DNA of 64,000 nt. Origin: Palaemon carinicauda. Its lineage: Eukaryota > Arthropoda > Malacostraca > Decapoda > Palaemonidae. The DNA lies in assembly GCF_036898095.1 (NCBI RefSeq), contig NC_090751.1, positions 73,379,818 through 73,443,817 of the forward strand, in the 5' to 3' direction. Below are positions 10,484 through 19,713 of the stretch, in pieces (positions within the stretch are counted from its first letter, which is position 1; each line of letters starts with the position of its first letter). The notes under the pieces are model-generated. The model was not told the DNA's origin. It did no database searches and was given only the letters and a program-made list of their open reading frames with translations. The translations under genes and the position numbers were made by a program.

Positions 10484-13242
10484 TATTACAGTTAATTACG
10501 AGAATATTTCTGCAACTAAAGATGTACTTGATAAATATGACAATGTATTTAATACTGATGTGGGTACAGTCCAAAATGTTGTTGGACTAACCAGTGACAC
10601 AAATGCAGAACCAGTAGTGATTCCTAAATGCAGAGTTCCAATTAACCTTAAAAACAGAGTATGTAAGAAAATAAATGAAATGAAAAAACATAAAATAATA
10701 ACTATAGTTGACCAACCTACTGACTGGGTGAGTCGGGTGGTTGTAGCTGAAAAGAAAAAAAAAGAATTTAAGAATTTGTATTGATCCACAAGCTTTAAAC
10801 AAGTCTTTGAAAAGGGAACATCATCCTATCCCTATAATTGATGATATTCTACCCAACCTGTCAAAGGCAAAAGTTTTTTCATCTGTTGATTTGGCCAATG
10901 GGTATTGGCATTGTGTTCCTGATGAAAAATCTAGTTTTTTAATCACTTTTCAAACCCATTTTGGTCGCTGCAGGTGGCTCAGACTACCATTCGGTTGAAA
11001 TAATAGTGGTAATATTTTCCAAAAACAGTTACTCTTAAATCTTGAGAATCTTGATGGTGTTGTATGAATTGCTGACGATGTTTTAATTTATGGTGTAGGT
11101 GAAACGTATGAGGAAGCTGTTAAAGACCATGATAGTAAGCTAATCAAATTTTTGGAAAGGTGCCAGGCTAAGGGTATAAAACTTCATAAGTCTAAGGCCG
11201 TATTGAGAAAATCTGAAATCGCTTTCTTAGGTCATAAAATCATAAGTAAAGGTCTCTTGCCGGACCCTAAAGAGGTGGAGGCTATCCTGAATATGAAACC
11301 ACCTGCTGATGTAACTGATGTTAAAGAGTTTACAGGTATGGTTAATTACTTAAGTAAACTCCTTTCTAATTCATCTGAGGTGTTAGAACCAATACGAAAA
11401 TTAACTCATCAAAATACCGAATGGAATTTGGCAGAAAAACATGGAAAAGCTGTCTTTGAGTAATAAAGGCTAATCACTAATGCTCCAATACTGCAGTACT
11501 ATGACTCTAACTTAGACCTTGTCATACAGTGTGACACTTCACAAAATGGGCTAGGTTCAGTATTGTTACAGTGTGGAAAACTAATTGCTTTTGCTAGCCG
11601 CGCTTTATCAGAAACCGAAAAAAGGTACGCACAAGTTGAAAAGGAAACACTTGCTATTTAATTGTTTTTAGTCTCAGAAATTTTCATGAGTATGTCTATG
11701 ATCGTAAAGTAATTGTTGAGAGTGATCACAAACCTATTGCTAGTATTGTTTTGAACCCTTGTGTAATGCTCCCAAGCGACTGCAAGGAATGTTGTTTAGC
11801 ATTCTACAGTACGATGTTAAAAAAATACATAAAAAAGGTAAGGAAATGTATGTGGCTGATGCACTCTCGAGATCTTATTTGCCATTAGATAATTATAAAG
11901 AAAGTGAATTTGAACAAGTTAACATGCTTGATTATTTGCCAGTAAAAGAGCGTCTTGATGCAATTAAATATGAAACAGACCAGGTTGAGACTTCGCAAAT
12001 TCTAAAATCATTAATCTTAAAAGGTTGGCCAGAAAGAAATGGTGAGATACCTAATGTAGTCAAAGCCTATAGTCATACCAAGGATGAGTACTCAGTTCAA
12101 GGCGGGTTAATTTTTAAGAGTAATAGAATAGTCATTCTATTAAACCTCAGACATAAGATAATGCAGGTCGTTCATTCAGCACATATGAGAATTGAGAGCT
12201 GTCTACGGAGAGCCAGACAATGTATCTATTGACCAGGAATGAACTCTGATTTAAAGCAATTCATCTTATCATGTGAACTTAGTAATAAATTCCCTTGTGC
12301 TCAACAAAAGGAAACTTTAATTAATCATGAAATTGCTGATCGGCCATGGCAAAAGATTGGAGTTGATCTAATGAGTATTGAAAAGCATAATTATCTTATA
12401 ACTGTTGATTACTTCAGCAAATTTTGGGAAATTGACTACCTAGAAAACACATTAGCCAGTAGGCTACAGTGATTAGAAAACTTAAATCTCATTTTGCTAG
12501 GTATGGATTGCCCTGTGCATTGATTAGTGATAATGGACCCCAATTTTTAAATGAAAATTTCAAATAGTTTGCAACTGATTATGATTTCGAGCATAGGACA
12601 AGTAGCCCTACATATGCCCAATCTAATGGTATGGTCGAATCTGCAGGGAAAACATCTAAACGTTTAATTAGAAAAACTATTGAAAGTAATAAAGATCACT
12701 TTCTAGCCATTTTGGACCATAGGAATACTCCTGCTAGTGATTAGGACGCTAGCCCATCACAGTATACCCTAGGTAGGAGAACATGTACCAAATTACCAAT
12801 GTTATCCAAGTTACTTGAAAATCAAAATATGAATTTAGAGTTGGCTAAGGTAAAGAAGAATATAAAAATGGCTAAGAGTAAATTCTATTATGATAATAAT
12901 GCTAAAGATTGAAGTATTTTGCAAGAATGAGATAATGTACGTTTTGAACCTTATGTTCTAGGCAAAAGGGACTGGGAAAAAGGAAAAGTTGTGGAACGAT
13001 TAGATGAAAGGTCTTATCTAATTGAAAGTGAAGGCACACCATTTAGAAGGAATAAAATTCAGTTGAAAGAAACCACAAGTGATGTGCATATGCCCAAGGT
13101 AAATGAACCACTGACTATTGACCTTATTGGTAATGAAATTGAAACTCCTGTCAAAGTGGAAAATAAAGTTGAAAGTGACAGACAAACAAGGTCAACCAGA
13201 AATAAATTAACCTCTAAGTATTCTCACTATGAAATGTATTGA
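10484..13242 (+). pseudogene. Pol (RT, RNase H, integrase) of element B
   Basis: Frames broken by stops carry the RT palm (FQTHFGRCRWLRLPFG near 10950-10998), the catalytic box IADDVLIYG near 11068-11095, the thumb FTGMVNYLSKLL near 11330-11363, an RNase H remnant with CDTSQNGLGSVL and SDHKP blocks (11530-11750), and an integrase core with IGVDLMS (about 12357) and ISDNGPQF (about 12523). A purine-rich A/G tract at 13510-13524 precedes the 3' LTR. At least eight in-frame stops rule out a working product. The C-terminal frame at 12991-13242 is the integrase tail. Confidence 0.85.
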
Positions 13243-13759
13243 TGTTTTACGTAATTTTTTTAATGTCATATAAATGTTATGATTATAAAGCGTATCGATT
13301 TGGAGTGTATATTCTTGAATGGCATGTTTGATTTTATACCAAGAATGAATACCTTATTTTTGAACAGGTACAACCACATGTCCATTATGGTGTTCAATAT
13401 TTTGAATGTTAATAACTTTTAGAGCTGATTATAATCCTAACCAGTAACCTATCAAAGTAAATTTAGTGTAGTATTCTAACTGATAATCCATCCAAATAAA
13501 TTTAATTTTGATAAAAAGAAAAGATGTTATATTAATAATAGTTCATTCATTCATTATAGATTGCCCAGCCTTATTGCTGGACACGGGCTTTTGCGTTGGT
13601 AGCCCGTCTGGGGAGGTTGATGTGTGTTTGGGTCTGGACCTTTATTAAATGGAACACACCCAGGTGATTGAGATTTTTCTTCATCGTCTAGAGCACAGAT
13701 GCTGGACCTTTGCTAGCACAGCAGCAATAGTCTCTCATGTCTGGATTTGCAGCCGTCCA

Positions 13760-13891
13760 GCTCATTGAGCTTAGCTGCAGGTGCGACTGCTCAGCCCCTT
13801 GAGCATAGTCGCAAGGGTTGACAACGGTTGAACTTGCAACTGCTCAGCCCCTTGAGCGTGGTTGCCAGTGTGGTCGCTCAGCACCAAGAGC
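13760..13891 (-). other. Four hairpins in the 3' region of the ORF1-only element
   Basis: Four inverted repeats occur in 130 bp: GCTCATTGAGC at 13760-13770; GCTCAGCCCCTTGAGC at 13789-13804 and again at 13842-13857; and GCTCAGCACCAAGAGC, an imperfect version, at 13876-13891. Outer stems differ in a compensating way: GCGACT with AGTCGC around the second, GCAACT with GGTTGC around the third, GGTC with GACC around the fourth. This suggests conserved RNA structure, possibly for RT recognition, which is inference. Confidence 0.6.
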
Positions 13892-14055
13892 ATGACCTTG
13901 TGGACCAAGAAAACAGGACCACTTGGAGCCAAAATGAAAGGTTTAAGTAGTAGGGAAAAGTGTTGATAGCAGTAAGTCCCAGTAAGTAGGAGAGACTGGG
14001 AAAGGAGGGAAGAATTCGAGTAGTAGAATAAAGTGGCAGTTCAAAGCATAGATGC

Positions 14056-16203
14056 TTATCTCTGCACGAGGGAGGGGGAAACTAGGGGACTAAGGAGGGA
14101 TTGTATTACGGAGGAGGGAGTCTGGGCAAGGGAGCAGACTTTGACTACTAGTTGCAGTATTAGAGGGATCAAGGTATCAATTGGCAGGGTCTCTGCCTGG
14201 GAGAGGATGGAGGATATTGCTGGGGGAGGGGGAGGAGATTGAGCAATGCAGGAAGGAGGTTCTTCAACTGGGCTAGCAGTGGTGCTAGGTTCTTGGTTGA
14301 CTGCTGGTGTTGGAACTGGAGCCGGCTTCCGAGGAGGTCTCTGTCGTGGTTTCCTCTGCGGCAACGGGTCCTCTGTAGGAGTGGGCACGGCAGTGGGGTT
14401 GGGGACTTGCTGAGGTTTCAGTCGTCTTAGGAACTCTGGGCACCTCTTGTTCCATGCATGATGTGGTTTGGAACAATTGGGGCATTTCGCCTGAGTTTCT
14501 CGTCCTTCACTGTGGGCATCAATGCATGTCTGTGTTGGATGGGATCCACTGCAGACCCCGCAGACTGCCCGGCTTTTGCAGTCGTCCTTGTGGTGGCCAA
14601 AACGTTGGCAGTTGAAACAATGGAGTGGCTCTTTTTCTAGGTCTCTGATGGGGAAGGTTCCCCACACTCTTAAGTCCAGGTTGGGTGGGATGGGGCTGAT
14701 GAAGGTGACTATAACTTCTCTGGAAGGTGTCCTGCCTCTGCCTAGTTTCCTCTTGGCCTTGGCAACGTTGTGGCACTCTTCAATGAGAGCGATTGGCAGT
14801 CTAGTTGGGTAGTTGTAGACCACCGCTTTCCTCTGTTTCTTGTTAGGCTCCAGGAGGGTAAGGGTGGCTTCCTTGTGGAGTAGTTTGGCTGTGTTGTGAT
14901 CCTTGGGGGTGATGATGATGTCACCCTTTAAGTTGGCCCTGGTTGAAAAGTTGAGGCCAGGTTTGGCGGCTACTGCGGCGTAAGTTGGCGTGTCTTCGGT
15001 GGCAGGAAACTTGAATTTGGGCAGCTGGGCTTTTGCCATTGTGCTTGCGATCGGTGGGTCATCAATGGCTTCATGTAGGAGCTGCGACAGACATCTTGTG
15101 CAGTTGCAGTCTTCCACATGCCGGGCTGCTTGTTCCAGTGTTTGGTTGCCGGTGGAGACCTTGGAATCCATGGCTGGAGTGTCGTCCATTGGCTCTGGAG
15201 TCGAGGTGTTTAGGATGGCTGATGGGTCGGCGTTGTCCTCCGATAATTCTGTGGTGGCGGCTGGCTCCTCAGGTAGGTCAAGATCCAAGGCAGGGATGTA
15301 AGTCTCCGGCATTGGGGTGGAGGTCAATGGGACGTACACTGTTGTAGTTCTCACTGGTGTCTCCTGGCTTGGAGATGGTGTAGATGTCTCCGGCGTGGGC
15401 TTTGGGGTAGTAGCAGACTTAATGGACTCAAGTATGCTCTCCCCTATCGCCCCCAAAATGACAGCAGAGCAGTTCCGGAGTGCAGCTATACATGCCTGGC
15501 ATGTACACCCATCCGAATGCCCCTCTGGTCGCCATTGTGGGTCACCACTGTTGCTTGAAGGCAGGGTATGACTGACGTCTTCTATAGCTGGTGTAGCACT
15601 CAAAGGCTCAGGGGTTGGTGCTCGTGGGGCAGCAGCTGGTGCAGCAGTTGTAGAAATCAAGGGATCTGGGGTTGGAACTCGTGGGGTGGCAGCTGGTGCA
15701 GCAGTAATGTCAGGTGGTGTTGCAGTAGCAGCTGGTGTAGAAGGTTCGGTAGACTCTTGGTATTCCCTATTGTAGATCTCCAGTATACACTTAGGGCAGT
15801 CACAGTCTCGGTCGATTCGGGGGTCTCTCCTGCAGTCCCCCTCCATGGCTATATCTTTGACCTTCCTTCTCAGAGGGTATCTTCTGTGGAAGACGTTTGG
15901 GTAGGGATCCTTGGAATACCTGGGTATTTCCATGTATGCTGGGTGGTGTTTCCTCTGTGTGAAAGCAGGGAGGCATTGAAGTGTCATTCTGTGACATTCC
16001 AAACAGTCACATCTCTTGTCATGGTAGGCCATTTGTGGGTCCCTGGGCTGGAACTCTATATAGTCCATGAGCTGCTGTCTGTAGTTGGAGTATCGCCTGC
16101 AGTCTTCGCAGTTGCAGCGTCGGCCACTGGATCTGTAACATGGGTAAATCCATCCTGGGAACAGGGTCTTCCTGAAGGAGAAAAGATTATAAAAAGGCTG
16201 CAT
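14056..16203 (-). CDS. ORF1-like protein with five CxCxxC motifs and three zinc knuckles
   Basis: An intact 715-codon frame from ATG at 16203. The N-terminal half holds five short Cys motifs of the form CxCxxC at residues 30-35, 65-70, 134-139, 233-238 and 366-371, separated by proline/threonine/alanine-rich linkers. A central basic segment (about 390-520) may correspond to the RNA-binding part of LINE ORF1. Three knuckles follow: C529, C532, H537, C542; C548, C551, H555, C560; and C574, C577, H581, C588. This triple knuckle with CPEF ending is typical of ORF1 in Jockey/I/CR1-type LINEs. The tail is proline-rich. The likely role is RNA binding in a ribonucleoprotein. I know of no standard family for the CxCxxC array. 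Confidence 0.85.
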   Translation of the reverse strand: MQPFYNLFSFRKTLFPGWIYPCYRSSGRRCNCEDCRRYSNYRQQLMDYIEFQPRDPQMAYHDKRCDCLECHRMTLQCLPAFTQRKHHPAYMEIPRYSKDPYPNVFHRRYPLRRKVKDIAMEGDCRRDPRIDRDCDCPKCILEIYNREYQESTEPSTPAATATPPDITAAPAATPRVPTPDPLISTTAAPAAAPRAPTPEPLSATPAIEDVSHTLPSSNSGDPQWRPEGHSDGCTCQACIAALRNCSAVILGAIGESILESIKSATTPKPTPETSTPSPSQETPVRTTTVYVPLTSTPMPETYIPALDLDLPEEPAATTELSEDNADPSAILNTSTPEPMDDTPAMDSKVSTGNQTLEQAARHVEDCNCTRCLSQLLHEAIDDPPIASTMAKAQLPKFKFPATEDTPTYAAVAAKPGLNFSTRANLKGDIIITPKDHNTAKLLHKEATLTLLEPNKKQRKAVVYNYPTRLPIALIEECHNVAKAKRKLGRGRTPSREVIVTFISPIPPNLDLRVWGTFPIRDLEKEPLHCFNCQRFGHHKDDCKSRAVCGVCSGSHPTQTCIDAHSEGRETQAKCPNCSKPHHAWNKRCPEFLRRLKPQQVPNPTAVPTPTEDPLPQRKPRQRPPRKPAPVPTPAVNQEPSTTASPVEEPPSCIAQSPPPPPAISSILSQAETLPIDTLIPLILQLVVKVCSLAQTPSSVIQSLLSPLVSPSLVQR

Positions 16204-16341
16204 GTTAGCTTTGTCAAAATGCTATATTTTAGGCCAAAAGGCCAGAAAGCTAGCTGATTCTTCTCTTATATGGATAGCGCCGCCATCCAAGTGTTGGCCA
16301 GTGCCAAAACACGTAAGTAGAGATGAGTCTATAGGTGAACT

Positions 16342-16410
16342 GGCGGTCCACCCATCCAGGCGTTGACAGGGTCGGTGCTGCTTAACTCTGCTTAGCTGGG
16401 GAGATCCTCT
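16342..16410 (-). other. 5S rRNA-like leader of the ORF1-only element
   Basis: On the minus strand this segment contains AGTTAAGCAGC followed at the right distance by CTGGATGGGTGGACCGCC. In animal 5S rRNA the same two blocks (internal A box and C box of the RNA polymerase III promoter) lie in the same order and spacing. The sequence between them is diverged. It is close to the element's 5' end and in the element's sense orientation, so it may have been captured as a promoter. It is not a full 5S gene, because the 5S 5' and 3' arms are not visible. Confidence 0.6.
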
Positions 16411-16625
16411 CGGCGCGGGAGCTGGGCCGAGACTGTAATAATAGTTATTAAGTAATTATGATAATTCTATTGTTGAGAACGCTACCAACAGTTCCATGAT
16501 TTAATTTCCTATTGCCATTGCCAGATTTCGGCGTGTGTTGATGTTGTAATCCCGTTCAGTACAATAAAGTTAAGTTGTAACATATGAGTTTATATCATGA
16601 ATATCACCTCCAATATATGACATCA

Positions 16626-17422
16626 AGCCAAAGACCACGAGAGCTTAGATGCATTTGTGACTAGACTTAAGAATTTAGCTGTTTTATGGGAATTTCTAGA
16701 GTTAGAAAATGTTATCATAGATCAAGTAATTGCCCATTTCACATCACAGGAGCTAAGAAAAAAATTATTGTAAGATAAACTTTAAAGCTAGATAATGTAT
16801 TGATTATAGTCAGAGCTCTAGAAACATCAAATAGGCAAATTATATAATAGGTAATTCTACAAGCAATAGAATGGAAAACTCTAAGATTAGCAAGATAGGC
16901 TCAAAGTTGAAAGACAATGAGAATCAGAGAAAGAATACGTCAAAGCTTAGTCAAAGGAATTTGCCGAACTCTGATGCTCACAAATATTAGAATTAGACCT
17001 ATAACTTTAAAGCTCAGGGAAAACCCAAATGCTATAGGTGTGATAAAACTGATCGTCTTGAATACGAAGCAAGGGAATGCCATGCTACAGGAAAAACATG
17101 CCAGAATTGTTGAAAGGTGGGACAATTTACGAATGTTTGTAGATTCCCTAAACAGTACACAAAGAAAATAAATGCAGCAGTTGATACTATAGGCCAAGAG
17201 AATAATGCAGAAAATGTTCATGATAATCAGGTTAGGTCAGAAACTGATTTTGCGTTTCGCATTAATTCCGTCAACAAAGGAGCAAAAAAACACATATTGG
17301 TAGAAGTGATCATAAATGGTTGACACAGCAGCTGATGTATCAATTATGTCTGAGAAAACAGCTAAAACCATTCCTAAATTGTTATTAGAAGGCACAAATA
17401 GAGTTTTGAAAGGTTATAATGG
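16626..17422 (+). pseudogene. Gag C-terminal half and protease start, element A
   Basis: The sequence resumes the Gag of A with HESLDAFVTRLKNLAVLWEF, the conserved segment that should follow the helix cut at 8918. Near 17030-17150 are two zinc knuckles in broken frames (CYRC with downstream HAT, and CQNC with a stop, then VCR). From 17305 a protease begins: the usual DTGAAV reads DTAADV, followed by SIMSEKTAK. At 17422, inside the protease, the DIRS1 insertion begins. The protease continues at 23968. Confidence 0.8.
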
Positions 17423-17700
17423 TTTTTTTGAGCTCGGCCATGTCATCCTGATGGAAGGTTCCTTTAGGCAGCTTTCTAAGGGATATTTGGCTACAGTGAT
17501 ACTCCCAGAGAATTAACCACAGGTCTCCAGAATTCTAACTCCTGGTGCGAGTATCCATAAAATAATTCTTAAGGATATCGCATAATATCAGGGGACGTAT
17601 TTCTTGATATGACACATAGCAATCTTCACCCCGAATAGAGTTTTCGCTTTGAGGGGGAAGAGTGGCGAATTTGAAGGGGAGCCGTTATCACGGTTACCCG
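17423..17700 (+). repeat. Left inverted terminal repeat of DIRS1
   Basis: Contains CATCCTGATGGAAGG, AGAATTCTAACTCCTGG, GATATCGCATAATATCAG and CACATAGCAATCT in the same order as the DIRS3 repeats at 31835-32120 (direct) and 40182-40660 (inverted). The inner boundary at about 17700 is approximate. Confidence 0.75.
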
Positions 17701-19713
17701 GTGGATCCCCTCCCAGTACTACTACGGTTTACCATTCCTATTGTAGTAGTGAATTAAGCACGGTGTATCTCCCAACTGACCTCGATTTATTACTATTTAA
17801 AGGATTATTACTATGCAATCTCCAGCATCTTCATCCTCTGGAAAGTTGAGTATTTAATCTTTCCTGTGTATAATTTTTGGCTCCCTTCTCACAGTTAAAT
17901 TAGCATAATTTAGAAGTGTTTAGTGGAGCAGAGCCATCACCGGAGGCGACCATTTTGGACAGCTGTTGTACGCCATAAATGCTTTATTTAGTTAGTAGTA
18001 CGACGATCCCGGTATTTAGCTTTAATGAATTCTAGCTATTTAGGCAAATTATACTAGTGAAGATAAGATTACACACGTAATATTTCCTCTTCTGTTTAAA
18101 CGTTCCGATAGTATATGATAGGGCGTCGGTGATTTAGCGTAGCCGAGATCCCAACTCGAGTTAGGCTAGTCTAACGCGTTTTAGTATACTTTAGTAACCT
18201 TATCCCCGTTTATACTCTTGTATCGTTTTATTAATTCGATCGGAGATAGCACATCTCATAGAATTATTAGCATAATTCGATACTCATCTCTTTTAGAGAT
18301 TTAAGGATAAACCCTTCCTTCCCTCTGAGTGCCGCCATTAGGCGGCAACCCTGTCCTTTGTCTTACCATAGAGTAGTGTACTACGGCTTGACTGAGATAG
18401 TGTTTCTGTCTATCCTCTTTTCCGGTAAGTATCCCTGCTTTGAAATACGGCAGTAACTCAAAGTATTCAGTCCTGTTGTCGGCAACTCTACCGATGAGGG
18501 ATTAGTCATTCCCCTGCCGGTTACACAGTTGCCAGCATAGGAAGCCCGGCTTCCCTAGTCCACAACCAAAAGTGGTAGTACAGTTGCCGCCACCTTTCTC
18601 CCTTGTGGTCTAGAAGACATGTCTTATAACCGGCAATATCTTAGGCTTAGGAATCGTTATTCCTCTGCCACCCAAGACGGCGCCGGCATAGGAAACTATG
18701 TTTCTTTGATTTGCAGCCAACAGTAGGAGGCATACTTGCTGCCTTCTTTCTAGGCAAAATATGACACACTTTCCCTTCCCCTTCTGTCCTTTAGTGATGG
18801 CCTATCCGTCACAATATCTGTGGCCGGTATTCTACAATCTCCCTACTTGCCGGGCTGATTACGATGCCGGCCGGGCTCCTGCAAAGGTGGCGAGATTGCC
18901 GCTTCGACCTTCCCTCTAACGGAAGCAAGGCTCCAGGAAAGGTTGTACCCATTACAACTTTGAGTATTTTTCAGTCCTCTCTTGGACTGCCATCCACAAA
19001 CCCTGGAACCGGCAGTGCAGCCTGCAACAGATATTGTGGCTGGATGGAAGCTAGAATTAATACATTCTCTCCCCTTCCATTTGAATCATCATTCTGGAAA
19101 GAAGGCAGTAGAGACACTAGTCCCTACAACCCTAATTATTGTACTAAACTATAATAATACGGTAGCCCTTCTCTCCATTCTTTCTCTCTCTCTGTCGGCT
19201 AGTGCCGTCAGGTACTAGCCTAGCCGGTAGTATGCCGGCAGAACTACAATATAAGACTATAAAGTAGCCAGTATTCCTGCAGTATAGCAGATACAGCAGT
19301 TAGAAAACTATAGTATATAATGTACAGTAGTATGATTTCCAACATATTCTGTGTATCCTTTCACAGTCCATTGCTGAGACTGCTAAATAATGTTGAAGTG
19401 AAGTATTCCTTCAATATTCGCATGTATCCTAGATCATCAGAACATAGATATCTTTACCTTACAGTATTAATATTTCACTTGTAGGATATATAGTGCTAGC
19501 ATACACTGACTCCAGCTCTATGTTCTAGAGCTATTCCACCCTATATTTCCCTAATAAGGAAATTTTAAAATATTAATATTGAGGGAGGTCACAGCAATTG
19601 CCTGGACAGGAAACACAAATATGTGTCTTTCCTATTTCCTTTCTAGCTTACTATGCTAAGCTATAATTATAATAGTAAGAATTACTATTAATGCATGTGA
19701 ATTATTTATCAGT
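17701..19713 (+). other. Non-coding leader of DIRS1
   Basis: About 2 kb between the terminal repeat and gag with no credible gene. From about 18470 to 19250 it is rich in TGCCGGC-type motifs, including TGCCGGCCGGGCTCC near 18863. The leader of DIRS3 is rich in the same motif family, so this is a family trait. A pyrimidine tract followed by TTACAG at 19745-19758 looks like a splice acceptor just before the gag homology. Confidence 0.55.

Larger units (their letters stand above)
13544..16435 (-). mobile_element. ORF1-only non-LTR retrotransposon
   Basis: The insert is bounded by a perfect 11-bp target duplication, TAATAATAGTT (13533-13543 and 16436-16446), typical of target-primed reverse transcription. 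Read on the minus strand it has a 5' leader of about 230 bases, a single 715-codon ORF1-like gene (16203-14056), a 3' region of about 510 bases with four hairpins, and a TGAATGAATG tail at the left end. No reverse transcriptase is present. The complete ends and duplication argue that it moved as this short form, using a partner's RT, in the manner of HAL1 derivatives of L1. The clade is not settled. Confidence 0.85.
8919..16625 (+). mobile_element. Ty3/gypsy element B, inserted in gag of element A
   Basis: The 5' LTR is at 8919-9110. The 3' LTR starts at 13525 and, after an interrupting non-LTR insertion, ends at 16625. Between the LTRs are gag, protease, RT, RNase H and integrase, each broken by stops. 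The flanks are the two halves of the gag of A. I do not see a clear target duplication (AAAAA before, AGCCA after). The element proper is about 4.8 kb without the nested insert. Confidence 0.85.
13525..16625 (+). repeat. 3' LTR of element B, split by a non-LTR insertion
   Basis: The LTR starts TGTTATATTAATAATAGTT at 13525-13543, is interrupted by the element at 13544-16435, and resumes after the duplicated TAATAATAGTT at 16447-16625. The two parts together align with the 5' LTR at 8919-9110. This shows the order of events: A first, then B, then the non-LTR element. Confidence 0.85.

Noticed and set aside
15568..16257. Plus-strand open frame of 229 codons opposite ORF1
   Set aside because: It lies fully antisense to the recognisable ORF1 gene and its leader. 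Its Ser/Trp-rich composition comes from the complementary Pro/Thr codons.
16342..16410. Functional 5S rRNA gene
   Set aside because: Only the central part is similar, and it is diverged. The outer helix arms are not visible, and the segment lies inside a transposon with its own target duplication.
8919..16625. 8919-9110 and 16447-16625 as two independent solo LTRs
   Set aside because: They flank one gag-pol relic in order, the 3' copy has its start at 13525, and the flanks are the two halves of a single gag. One element explains all of this.
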